DNA from: an uncultured Clostridium sp.
GTDB taxonomy: Bacteria > Bacillota > Clostridia > TANB77 > CAG-508
DNA: 23,932 bases
Assembly: GCA_900553685.1 (NCBI GenBank)
Contig: USEI01000022.1
Span: forward strand, 1 to 23,932
Reading direction: 5' to 3'
Shown here: positions 6,999 through 14,319 of the stretch, piece after piece
Layout: each line of letters opens with the position of its first letter
Numbering within the stretch: position 1 is the first letter of the stretch
Notes under the pieces: model-generated
Seen by the model: only the letters and a program-made list of their open reading frames with translations
Databases searched by the model: none
Told to the model about the DNA's origin: nothing
Program-made: the position numbers and the translations under genes

Positions 6999-8582
6999 AT
7001 GGACTTTGATAAAAAAATATATAAGGAATATTTAGAAGGAAATAATGAAGCCTTTGAAATTTTATATAATAAATATAAAGATAAAATACAATATTTTATT
7101 TTTAATATTATTAAAGATTATGAAAAAGCAGAAGATATTACTCAAGAAGTTTTTATTTATATAATGAAAAATAAATGTAGAGAAGATGTAAGTTTTAAAT
7201 ATTATATTTATTTAATTGCTAAAAGTAGAGCTTATTCTTATTTTAATGTTGAAAAACGAAGAGAAGAAATAACAAAACAATATCTTTCGAAAGCAGATGT
7301 TGAAAATGAGAATGATTTATTGAGAATTATAATAAAACAAGAAAATAAAAAAGAATTACTAGAAGCAATAAATGAATTAGATGATAAATACAAAAATGCA
7401 ATGTATTTAACTCAAATAGAAGAACTGCCTTATAAACAAACTGCTGAAATATTAGAAGAAAATCCTCAAAATATAAAAAATCTTGTACATAGGGGGAAAA
7501 AAGAATTGAAAAAGATACTAGCTCTAAAAGGATTTAAAGAGATAAGTAAACTTTCAAAAGTATTAACAATTATTTTATGTGTGGGAATAATATTGTCTGG
7601 AGTTGTGTTTGCAAAGAATATAAAATCTTTTGTTAAAAATTTTATGGTAAATATTTTTGGAAATACAAATGAAGGGGTAAGTACAGCAATAGAAAATAAT
7701 TATAATGTAGAAATTGATATGGACTATGTAGAAGTAAATAATGTAAAATCTAAAATTGAACAAATCATATTAGATGATTTTAACTTAGGCATTGTAAGCA
7801 ATTTTTTAATCAATTCAGAATATAATTTAGAAGATGTATATAAAATAGAGTTTAAAACACTTGTAATTATGAATGAAAATAATGAACTTCTTTATGCAAA
7901 ATATGAAAATACTGAAGAATTTTATAATTTTTGTGATGAAAACAATATAAACAAAGGTGATTTTGGACAAGGATATTCCGATGGAAGTTATACAGGCAAA
8001 ATTTTAAAAAATGAAAATAATAATCTAATATTTTCATTTTCAACAAGTTCTGAAAAATTTCCAAACTCTAATAAACTATATATAAAATTTGATACAATAT
8101 ATTTATTGAATAGGACTTCAGAAGATATTACATTTGATGGAATTTGGGAATTTGAAATTAATTTAGAAGGAATACAAGAAAAAAGAAATACATTAGAATA
8201 TAGTGTTGTAAATATTAATGATAATAAAACCATAGTAACTAGAGCAGATTTATCAATGGCAAATATGAGATTAGAATTAATAACATCTAGTGATAAAATT
8301 GATTTTAAAAAATTACAAAATAGAGATAGAAATACGATGGGTGTAATAGAAATGATTCCGTTTCATGAAATGTATGTAGAAACAGAAGATGGTAAAAAAT
8401 TTTTTCAAACAACTACAGGAGGAAATGGTTATACAACTATTGAAGATGGTAAAATAAATTATTATGTAACATTTAACTATACTTATTTTAACAAAACTCA
8501 AAAAATAAAAATTGTACTTCCTACAAATAAAAGAAAAGAAATAATTATCGAATTAGAATGTAATAATTTCGAGGCTCAGTAA
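6999..8582 (+). CDS. Fused sigma factor / transmembrane / DUF4179-like sensor protein
   Basis: One uninterrupted 527-residue frame joins what the other modules encode as two proteins. Sigma region 2 is at about 10-85 (NNEAFEILYNKYKDKI, AEDITQEVFIYIM, YIYLIAKSRAYSYF). Region 4 is at about 118-172 (AINELDDKYKNAMYLTQIEEL, YKQTAEILEENPQNIKNLVH, RGKKELKK). After a linker of about 14 residues comes a transmembrane helix (about 187-205, SKVLTIILCVGIILSGVVFA). The shared block KNIKSFVKNFMVNIFGN and AIENNYN follows, and then a large beta-rich extracellular domain. The ~35-50-residue cytoplasmic anti-sigma segment of the paralogues is missing. The start at 6999 has AAAGGAAGG 5 bases upstream; an upstream ATA/TTG-type extension lacks a site. 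The predicted product is a sigma factor tethered to the membrane, needing proteolytic release or acting from the membrane (inference). An internal start at 7506 may also yield the membrane part alone. Confidence 0.85.
   Translation: MDFDKKIYKEYLEGNNEAFEILYNKYKDKIQYFIFNIIKDYEKAEDITQEVFIYIMKNKCREDVSFKYYIYLIAKSRAYSYFNVEKRREEITKQYLSKADVENENDLLRIIIKQENKKELLEAINELDDKYKNAMYLTQIEELPYKQTAEILEENPQNIKNLVHRGKKELKKILALKGFKEISKLSKVLTIILCVGIILSGVVFAKNIKSFVKNFMVNIFGNTNEGVSTAIENNYNVEIDMDYVEVNNVKSKIEQIILDDFNLGIVSNFLINSEYNLEDVYKIEFKTLVIMNENNELLYAKYENTEEFYNFCDENNINKGDFGQGYSDGSYTGKILKNENNNLIFSFSTSSEKFPNSNKLYIKFDTIYLLNRTSEDITFDGIWEFEINLEGIQEKRNTLEYSVVNINDNKTIVTRADLSMANMRLELITSSDKIDFKKLQNRDRNTMGVIEMIPFHEMYVETEDGKKFFQTTTGGNGYTTIEDGKINYYVTFNYTYFNKTQKIKIVLPTNKRKEIIIELECNNFEAQ
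7491..7508 (+). promoter_or_regulatory. Candidate internal ribosome binding site and TTG start inside the fused sigma gene
   Basis: AGGGGG is followed 9 bases later by an in-frame TTG (codon 170), at the end of sigma region 4 and just before the transmembrane helix. TTG starts are used by several genes of this island. Initiation here would give a ~358-residue membrane/sensor protein with a 17-residue cytoplasmic tail, restoring a two-protein output. Confidence 0.4.
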
Positions 8583-8600
8583 GTGCTGAGCCTCATTTTT
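8571..8600 (+). terminator. Intrinsic terminator overlapping the stop of the fused sigma gene
   Basis: GAGGCTCAG pairs with CTGAGCCTC and is followed by ATTTTT. The 5' arm includes the last codons of the gene, so the last residues (EAQ) are fixed by the terminator sequence. Confidence 0.85.
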
Positions 8601-8666
8601 GAAAACATATTAAATGTTTCTATTTAGGGCAAAGAAGTTTATTGATTATGAATAGTATTATTTATT

Positions 8667-8813
8667 TGTAGTCAATCCATACATGAAAGCTTCCAGTTCT
8701 TTCTCCTTCTTCTGTTGCAAAACTTCCTCCAGTTGTAAAAAGCTGGTAATTCATGCGATATGCATTGGCATAACTTACACTACGCCATTCTCCTACATAT
8801 CTAATATATAATA
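8667..8813 (-). pseudogene. C-terminal remnant of a possible secreted beta-rich protein
   Basis: On the minus strand an open frame without a start encodes roughly 45 protein-like residues, including GEWRSVSYANAYRMNYQLF and RTGSFHVWIDYK, then a stop. The composition is less AT-rich than the surroundings and resembles the two small secreted-protein genes nearby, and it ends in a terminal strand as they do. It begins immediately after the terminator of the secreted-protein gene at 8900, so the 5' part of the gene is gone. No family recognised. Confidence 0.45.
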
Positions 8814-8814
8814 T

Positions 8815-8850
8815 AAAAAACGCGAATATCAATAGATATTCGCGAAAAAA
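8815..8850. terminator. Strong bidirectional terminator
   Basis: A perfect 10-bp stem CGCGAATATC / GATATTCGCG with a 4-base loop is flanked by A6 on the left and A6 on the right. On the minus strand it is a stem followed by TTTTTT, ending the secreted-protein gene that stops at 8900. Confidence 0.88.
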
Positions 8851-8899
8851 CTAAGGATATTTATATTAGTCAATTATTGGTTAAATAAATCTTTTTAAA

Positions 8900-9475
8900 T
8901 TAATCGGTGTATACATCAAAAAAGAATATGTAAAGTTTTCGTAAATTTCCATTTGATGTTGTACCGCTAACTGTACTTGCATCGGCATAAATATCAATCG
9001 TTTGATTTTTACCTAGATTGAGTAATTCTGCCTGAACGGTTCTATTGGTATTTCCTGTGTTTGCATCATACGATGGATTCGATAATACAATTCCATTGCG
9101 CACAAATTTTAGAGATATCTTAACATTTCCAATTCCCTCATCATATGGATCTTTACAAAACATTACCTTATAGATAAGTCTATGAATTCTATCATCATTT
9201 GGTAACGTCACAGATCCCAATTTTACATATGATTTGTCATACAATGTTATTCCATCTTGCAAAGTTTCATCTTTCCCATAAGTAAGACTAAGATTTTTGG
9301 AATCAAATGGATTTTTTCCAAACGTCTGATTATTTTGTCTAGCATTCACATCAAAATCACTTTCAACGTGAGCATTGTTATTTTGACTTTCCATCGCATA
9401 TGTCGTAACATTTAAGCTAAGAATAGTAGAAATCATCATCAATCCACTTATAAACCGTATTATTATTTGTTTCAT
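8900..9475 (-). CDS. Small secreted protein of unknown function
   Basis: The 191-residue protein has a Sec signal peptide (MKQIIIRFISGLMMIST, hydrophobic core ILSLNV, likely cut after TYA near residue 27). The mature part starts with a polar, Asn-rich segment (about 28-60) followed by a beta-strand-rich domain (YVKLGSVTLPNDD, RLIYKVMFCKDP, GNVKISLKFVRNG, QTIDIYADAS, LRKLYIFFFDVY). There is one cysteine and no lipobox, sortase motif or anchor. AGGAGG sits before the ATG, and a strong terminator follows. It is flanked by the fused sigma gene (convergent) and the membrane protein of module 3 (same direction, downstream of that gene). Base composition is less AT-rich than the sigma genes, as for the secreted protein at 5391. 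I recognise no family; surface or signalling cargo of the sigma modules is possible but unproven. Confidence 0.75.
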   Translation of the reverse strand: MKQIIIRFISGLMMISTILSLNVTTYAMESQNNNAHVESDFDVNARQNNQTFGKNPFDSKNLSLTYGKDETLQDGITLYDKSYVKLGSVTLPNDDRIHRLIYKVMFCKDPYDEGIGNVKISLKFVRNGIVLSNPSYDANTGNTNRTVQAELLNLGKNQTIDIYADASTVSGTTSNGNLRKLYIFFFDVYTD

Positions 9476-9619
9476 ATTTTCCTCCTATTTTTCATATCCT
9501 TAGTTTTTATATCAAAAATTCATTTTTATGAATATTTGATTTTTAAAAAATATTTTATTTAATTTTACTATGTATTATTACTTACAAATGAAAAAGATAT
9601 AAAAAGATAAAAAATTATT

Positions 9620-10999
9620 TTATTTTTTCATTTGAATTTCAAAAGGTTCACCCGCCACTACAATTACTATTTTTATTTCATCTGTCGCTGTATATTTATT
9701 CATTTCACATTCAGCATAATAATCGTATTTGTTTCCATTATTAAATCCTCTATTTACTACATCATTTTCTTTTAATCTGAATTTCTCTCCATTTTTGTTT
9801 TCAACATAACATTGATAATCTTTATTGTTATTACTAATCCATGGTAACATAAGAGTAATAGTATCTCCTATAATATATCTTTCTTTCCAGTAATTTTCAT
9901 ATAAATCGGCATATTCCTCATTACCATAAAACTTTACAATATCCTCTCTACTTCCAAAACTAAAATCATAACCATTTTTTCCAGTAATTTTGTTTTTTTC
10001 TATTATTTCACTCTCTATTTGAGATAATACTTTTGGATATTCTGGCTCTCTTATATTTGATATTTCTATACCTATCTCAAATTTTGTATCTGTTAATTTT
10101 GTTTCATATACGTTAAAATCTTGATTATTTGAGCTTATTACTTGATATGAACTTGAAGTACGATTATACATATTTTCTGGTACGTCCAAATCAAATTTCC
10201 AGTTACCTATTAACATAATTTCATCAGTAACATTGCTATTTAAGTAATCATTGAATAGTTTTATTTTAGTAAAATATATATTTAACTTTTTAGAATTTGA
10301 AAAACCGCTAGAAGACATTAAATTAAAAATAAATTCAACACTTGAATAATTTGTCTCATTTTCATTATATGCTTTCACTAAATGATTAACACTATACTCA
10401 TTTTTTTCTGGATAACTAATTTTTAAATTATTTTTTTCACATAAATTTTCAAATGATTCTGTATCTTTTAAATTAGAATATATAATATTATTATTTTCAT
10501 CAATAATAAGTAAATCTTCTATTTCTATGGCGTATGATTCTTCATATGATATATTACCTTCTTTAGTTCTTACAATTTTTACATAGTTATTTAACTTATT
10601 TTCATATTCTAAATTCATTTCTAAACTAAGAATATCATCTGTTATCATAAATTTATTAATACTCGTTTTTACGTTAATGTTATCAATTACAGAATCCTTT
10701 TCTAATATTTTTACATTTTGAAAATCGTTATCTTCATTTGATATTCCAATATATCCATTGTCAACTGCTACTGATACTCCATCTCCTAGACCAAATTCAC
10801 TATATATTCCTTTAATAATTTTTTCTATATCTTTAGAAAAAACTATTCCTGTTGAAAACATTAAGCAAATACATGCCGCCATAGCATATTTCATATATTT
10901 ATAACTTTTTTTCTTTTGAATAACTTTATTTTCTTCCTTAAACTTAGATATAGATATTTTAGCAATTACTTTTTCTTTAATAATATTATTATTTTCCAT
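9620..10999 (-). CDS. DUF4179-type single-pass membrane protein, predicted anti-sigma/sensor (module 3)
   Basis: This 459-residue paralogue of the membrane protein at 4289 is the longest of the set. It has a cytoplasmic basic tail (about 1-36), a transmembrane helix (about 37-54, MKYAMAACICLMFSTGIVFS), then the shared block KDIEKIIKGIYSEFGLGDG and AVDNGYI. A large outer region follows, with recurring strands (DDILSLEMNLEYENK, LLIIDENNNIIYSN, GNWKFDLDVPENMYN). A distal domain (about 330-459) contains FYGNEEYADLYENYW and ends VVAGEPFEIQMKK. It closely matches the gene at 14316 over its whole length, showing a recent duplication. Its ATG overlaps the sigma gene by 11 bp and GGAGG lies in the sigma 3' end. 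It is a predicted trans-envelope sensor that binds the sigma factor; the ligand is unknown. Confidence 0.78.
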   Translation of the reverse strand: MENNNIIKEKVIAKISISKFKEENKVIQKKKSYKYMKYAMAACICLMFSTGIVFSKDIEKIIKGIYSEFGLGDGVSVAVDNGYIGISNEDNDFQNVKILEKDSVIDNINVKTSINKFMITDDILSLEMNLEYENKLNNYVKIVRTKEGNISYEESYAIEIEDLLIIDENNNIIYSNLKDTESFENLCEKNNLKISYPEKNEYSVNHLVKAYNENETNYSSVEFIFNLMSSSGFSNSKKLNIYFTKIKLFNDYLNSNVTDEIMLIGNWKFDLDVPENMYNRTSSSYQVISSNNQDFNVYETKLTDTKFEIGIEISNIREPEYPKVLSQIESEIIEKNKITGKNGYDFSFGSREDIVKFYGNEEYADLYENYWKERYIIGDTITLMLPWISNNNKDYQCYVENKNGEKFRLKENDVVNRGFNNGNKYDYYAECEMNKYTATDEIKIVIVVAGEPFEIQMKK

Positions 11000-11522
11000 A
11001 ATGTCCTCCTTTACTAAATTCTTTTTTAATTTTTTTTCTTATTCGACTTAATTTTGTACAAACGTTTATTTCTGAAATTCCCAATTCATAAGCAATTTCT
11101 TTTGTAGATTTAGAATAATAATAAAACATATTAAAAATTTCTAATTCTTTTCTCTTTAAAATTTTTAAACATCTTTCTATTTCAATTCGCTCTTCTAAAA
11201 AAACATCTATATCACTATAAGAAATAGAATTATCATAATCTTCTATATTATATGTAATATTTCTTTTATCTAATTTTTCTTTTATTAAATTTCTTGTAAT
11301 TCCAGCTATGTAAGAATCTAAATATATTATATTTTTTGTTTGATTTTTCCAAAGTATAAAAAATGTATCAGCTAAAATTTCTTCTTTGTCTTCATAACTC
11401 AAGTTTTCTCCAACCATATTATTTATGATTTTTCTTATATATGGGGAAAAATCATTTATTATTCTATCTAAATCTACTTCACCTTCATTTATATAACTTT
11501 TTAGTTCTTTTAAATTATTCAC
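10989..11522 (-). CDS. ECF-like sigma-70 family RNA polymerase sigma factor (module 3)
   Basis: The 177-residue sigma factor has region 2 at about 20-90 (IINDFSPYIRKIINNMV, YEDKEEILADTFFILWKNQ, YIAGITRNLIKEKLDKR). Region 4 is at about 118-172 (LKRKELEIFNMFYYYSKSTKEIA, then ELGISEINVCTKLSRIRKK). It is a near twin of the sigma factor at 13783, sharing YEDKEEIL and DTFF-LWKNQ. The start is a GTG with AAGGGAG 8 bases upstream; the twin starts at the equivalent position with TTG. It is coupled to the membrane protein by an 11-bp overlap. Upstream DNA contains AAAAAGTGTAA, also present upstream of the twin, a candidate shared promoter or operator element. Confidence 0.88.
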   Translation of the reverse strand: MNNLKELKSYINEGEVDLDRIINDFSPYIRKIINNMVGENLSYEDKEEILADTFFILWKNQTKNIIYLDSYIAGITRNLIKEKLDKRNITYNIEDYDNSISYSDIDVFLEERIEIERCLKILKRKELEIFNMFYYYSKSTKEIAYELGISEINVCTKLSRIRKKIKKEFSKGGHYGK

Positions 11523-11582
11523 TTTTAAAACTCCCTTTTAAAGATATCTTCACTTATATAGTGGGGTATTTTTATAAAAACC

Positions 11583-11600
11583 TTACACTTTTTTTATAAT
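11583..11600 (-). promoter_or_regulatory. Shared upstream element of two sigma genes (copy at module 3)
   Basis: On the minus strand TTATAAAAAAAGTGTAAGG lies about 60 bases before the GTG of the sigma gene at 11522. A near-identical string TTATAAAAAGTGTAA lies upstream of the twin sigma gene at 13783. Conservation outside the coding sequence suggests a promoter part or an operator, possibly for autoregulation. Confidence 0.35.
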
Positions 11601-11667
11601 ATTATATATTTTTTTAAATATTAATTAAATTGTGTATTGATATTATATATTTTAATCAGTTTTATAT

Positions 11668-12021
11668 TTATAATATAATTCTTAACAATTCTTCAATAAA
11701 ATTTTTATTAGTAAATATACTTTCATTATATTCATATCCAAAAATCTTTTCAAAATTCTTCTCACACTTTTTTATACCTCTACTATCAATAGCATATCGT
11801 ATTGAACTTCTAATTTGAAATTTATTCATATTTTTAGCTTGTTTACTTATAAGTTCATATATATCTTCAAGTTTAATAAATTTAATATTATAATTTATTA
11901 TAATTACTATTGCTAAATATATTAATTTAGCTCCTTGATTACTTGTTTTAATCCCAAGTTTTCTTAATATATTATAGATTTCAATAACTAATTTCTTATT
12001 ATCACAAATTTGTCTATTCAA
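11668..12021 (-). CDS. Stand-alone Spo0A C-terminal-like DNA-binding protein
   Basis: The 117-residue all-helical protein resembles the Spo0A effector domain without any receiver. ILRKLGIKTSNQGAKLIYLAI aligns with Spo0A's [21 protein letters not shown]. Further matches are an acidic/hydrophobic helix LEDIYELISKQ, the recognition-helix region NKFQIRSSIRYAIDSRG (Spo0A: SRVERAIRHAIEVAWSRG), IFGY, and a tail TNKNFIEELLRII matching TNSEFIAMVADKL. The start is TTG with AGGGGG upstream. It is the second Spo0A-like gene in the island and lies upstream of module 3 in the same direction, about 145 bp before the sigma gene. Without a receiver it cannot be phosphorylated in the Spo0A way. It may regulate the sigma module or compete at 0A-like sites (inference). 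Recognition is by motif alignment from memory. Confidence 0.65.
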   Translation of the reverse strand: MNRQICDNKKLVIEIYNILRKLGIKTSNQGAKLIYLAIVIIINYNIKFIKLEDIYELISKQAKNMNKFQIRSSIRYAIDSRGIKKCEKNFEKIFGYEYNESIFTNKNFIEELLRIIL

Positions 12022-12676
12022 GTTATTTCCCCCTTAAATCTTCATAAGGCTTAAACTAGCTAAATTTTAAATTTGTGTTAGCTAACTACAAGCTTATTGT
12101 AGCAAATTTACATAAATAACTCAAAAATATAAAATTTGTACAAAGTGCAAAAAAATAAAAGTATGGAGAACCTAACCAAGAACCCATACTTTTTGTTTTG
12201 CATCTTAATCATAAAACTTATATTAAACTAAACTATTGAGAGTAGTTTAGTTAGCAACTTAATTATGAATGAAATCTGTATTTAAAATCAGTATTTAAAA
12301 TGATTTTTGGGGAAAAATATTTTCTACAGTGATAAATGACTACACATTTATAGAATTTTTTATAATTAGATAAGCACCAGAGCATCCGTCCACCAATAAA
12401 TAGTTTCAACTTTAAGTTCTCCTGTGTTAAATTCTTATAAGTAATAAGCAACATTGTAAAATAAGAAATCAAGTCAAAATAACGGTGCCAAAATTTGTAT
12501 ATAAAATCAGGGATTCGAATTTCATAATTGCAATATATATTGATAATAAAGCATTGCTTTAATGAATGATTTAAATATTAAGCCTTTAAAGTCATTCTAC
12601 TACTTATTAAGTTATGATTATCATACATGTTTTAATCTAATAATTAAACAGAAATTTATTTTTTAAAAAATAAGTA
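12022..12676. other. Intergenic region between the Spo0A-like gene and tRNA-fMet
   Basis: It holds the leader of the minus-strand Spo0A-like gene (several AGCTAA/TTAGCT half-palindromes at about 12055-12085) and a hairpin at 12146-12190 (arms AAAGTATGG and CCATACTTT, 17-base loop, T-rich on both sides, probably a terminator). A minus-strand open frame of 69 codons lies within 12263-12472, without a ribosome binding site or recognisable motif. I see no convincing gene. Confidence 0.4.
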
Positions 12677-12705
12677 TTGACAAATGATGTTTTAGATAGT
12701 ATAAT
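12677..12705 (+). promoter_or_regulatory. Consensus sigma-A promoter of tRNA-fMet
   Basis: TTGACA (12677-12682), a 17-bp spacer and TATAAT (12700-12705) are a perfect match to the housekeeping consensus, placed 16 bases before the mature tRNA start. Confidence 0.9.
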
Positions 12706-12721
12706 TATTTTCGTTAAACAT

Positions 12722-12797
<76 letters not shown>

Positions 12798-12811
12798 AGG
12801 AAATAATAGTT

Positions 12812-12848
12812 GAAAATAGCCTGTATCAAGAGATACAGGCTATTTTCT
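12812..12848 (+). terminator. Terminator of tRNA-fMet
   Basis: A 16-bp perfect stem (GAAAATAGCCTGTATC and its complement) with an AAGA loop ends in TTTTC-TT. It follows the CCA end by 14 bases. Confidence 0.75.
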
Positions 12849-12950
12849 TAACTAGTAATTATACTTTTTAAAATACATCTACTATTATTTATATATCACT
12901 AGAGTATCAATGGTTTTCACGATTTATCACTAATTTTAACTTTTATTTTT

Positions 12951-13012
12951 ACTAAACAACTTACTAAACAAAAAAATTAATTTTAAAATTTGTTTAGCAA
13001 ATGTTTAGTAAA
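12951..13012. repeat. Cluster of four GTTTAG(T/C)AA-type repeats, candidate integrase arm sites
   Basis: ACTAAACAA and ACTAAACA (12951, 12963) and the inverted copies GTTTAGCAAA and GTTTAGTAAA (12992, 13003) lie between the tRNA 3' end and the 3' end of the integrase remnant. Copies are 11-12 bp apart within each pair. Position and spacing fit arm-type binding sites of a tyrosine recombinase. Confidence 0.5.
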
Positions 13013-13219
13013 CACTCTTTAAAGATTGATATACCAGTAACTTTAGAGTTTGAAAAGATCTGAAGTTTAATTACTTTACAAATATAGATAATCTGTAAAA
13101 CGCCTGATATAACTAGGTTTTATCAATTTAATATTAAACTCTTAAAAAGCCATTTTTTAAACATCAGAAAAAGCCATATCAAAAGTTTATTTTAAAGCTT
13201 TTTCTTAATTTTGTTTAGT

Positions 13220-13617
13220 TTATCTATTTTCCAATTCTTCTGTATTGTCATTAATAATATCATCAATATAATTTAGATTATTATTTGATATTAAATTCTC
13301 GTTCATATAGGATCTATTGACTTTATCAATTTCATTTTCTTTAAATTTATCAAATACCGATGTATAAGTATTTAATGTTACTGTAATATCTGTATGTCCC
13401 ATTAGCCTTTGCACTACAACAGGAGCCATACAACTTTCTACACACCTTGTACCATAGCTGTGTCTTAAGCTATGTGTAGAAATACCAGTTATTCCAAACT
13501 GCGATTTTAAAATTCTTTGAAGTTCTGAATTTACATTTGTTCTTCTAGTATATTTCTGATTAATTAGTTTGAATAATAGTTGTTCTTCATTATTATTTTG
13601 ACTTTCAGCTTTTATTC
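13220..13617 (-). pseudogene. 5'-truncated tyrosine recombinase (phage/ICE-type integrase)
   Basis: The open frame of about 130 codons encodes only the C-terminal catalytic half. It has the HxLRH box (GISTHSLRHSYGTR), the His of LMGHTDITVTL and the nucleophile Tyr in NTYTSVFDKF, followed by a normal acidic tail. The first catalytic Arg, the core-binding and the arm-binding domains are missing, and an in-frame TGA lies just upstream of the open part. The only ATG (codon MAPVVV, at 13429) would exclude even the HxLRH box. It points at the tRNA-fMet with its 3' end about 420 bp away, the usual orientation for a tRNA-integrated element. It is a non-functional relic marking an immobilised element. 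Confidence 0.88.
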
Positions 13618-13660
13618 ATAGATTTTGCATTTATTCCTCTCTTATTATAATAAAATTATC

Positions 13661-13675
13661 TTATAAAAAGTGTAA
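13661..13675 (+). promoter_or_regulatory. Shared upstream element of two sigma genes (copy at module 4)
   Basis: TTATAAAAAGTGTAA matches the element upstream of the sigma gene at 11522. The core AAAAAGTGT recurs twice more, in opposite orientations, as the arms of the hairpin at 13684-13732, giving three copies within 60 bp. Confidence 0.35.
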
Positions 13676-13683
13676 AAATTTTT

Positions 13684-13732
13684 AAAAAAAGTAACACTTT
13701 TGGAAAAAAATAAAAAGTGTTACTTTTTTTAT
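13684..13732 (+). terminator. Long hairpin with T tract upstream of the sigma gene (terminator or attenuator)
   Basis: The arms AGTAACACTTTT and AAAAGTGTTACT, extended by A and T runs, enclose an A-rich loop and are followed by TTTTTTT. It lies between the shared upstream element and the sigma ribosome binding site. It could stop read-through from the left or attenuate the sigma gene; the twin module at 11522 lacks it. Confidence 0.65.
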
Positions 13733-13782
13733 AGTTATTAACACTATGTAGATGTAAAATGTTTTATGAAAGGAGTAAAAAA

Positions 13783-14319
13783 TTGAATGATTTAAAGCAA
13801 ATAGAAGATTATTACAAAGTGAGTAATCAAATAGATTGGGATAAAATAATAGATGACTATACACCATACATTAATACGATAATCAATAATATGGCGAATA
13901 GTTTAAGCTATGAAGATAAAGAAGAAATATTATTAGATACGTTTTTTATGCTATGGAAGAATCAAGATAATATTTTGTATTCATTAAAAGCGTATATTGT
14001 TGGCATAACTAAGAATCTAATTAAGGAAAAATTAAGAAAAAGGCATATTGCATATAATATATCTGACTATGAAGAAATCTTAACTGATTGCGAAAATAAT
14101 ATAGATATGGAAGAAAGACCAGAAATTATAATAATTGAAAAATTGTTTAAAACATTAAAAGAAATTGATTTTAAAATTGTTAATATGTTCTATTACTCTT
14201 CAAAATCCATTAAAGAAATCGCAAAAGAATTGAATATGTCAGAATTTAATGTAAAAACCAGATTGTATAGAGTCCGAAAGAAAATAAAAAAAGAACTTAA
14301 TATAAGGAGGGAAAAATGA
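13783..14319 (+). CDS. ECF-like sigma-70 family RNA polymerase sigma factor (module 4)
   Basis: The predicted alternative sigma factor has 178 residues from the TTG at 13783. I prefer this over the in-frame ATG at 13759 because AAAGGAG lies 8 bases before the TTG and because the product then starts NDLKQ, aligning with NNLKE of the twin at 11522. Region 2 (IIDDYTPYINTIINNMA, YEDKEEILLDTFFMLWKNQ, YIVGITKNLIKEKLRKR) and region 4 (LKEIDFKIVNMFYYSSKSIKEIA, ELNMSEFNVKTRLYRVRKK) are complete. It overlaps the membrane-protein gene by 4 bp (ATGA). The sigma gene itself looks intact although its partner is frameshifted, so the sigma factor might be deregulated (inference). Confidence 0.87.
   Translation: MNDLKQIEDYYKVSNQIDWDKIIDDYTPYINTIINNMANSLSYEDKEEILLDTFFMLWKNQDNILYSLKAYIVGITKNLIKEKLRKRHIAYNISDYEEILTDCENNIDMEERPEIIIIEKLFKTLKEIDFKIVNMFYYSSKSIKEIAKELNMSEFNVKTRLYRVRKKIKKELNIRREK

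Noticed and set aside
12146..12190. Hairpin as a small RNA gene
   Set aside because: The 17-base loop and T-rich flanks on both sides look like a bidirectional terminator; no promoter was seen in front of it.
12263..12472. 69-codon open frame on the minus strand
   Set aside because: No ribosome binding site, no recognisable motif and composition like surrounding non-coding DNA; treated as chance.
12490..12530. T-arm-like string (GGGATTCGAATTTC) suggesting a tRNA fragment
   Set aside because: No acceptor, D or anticodon arm can be built around it; probably chance.
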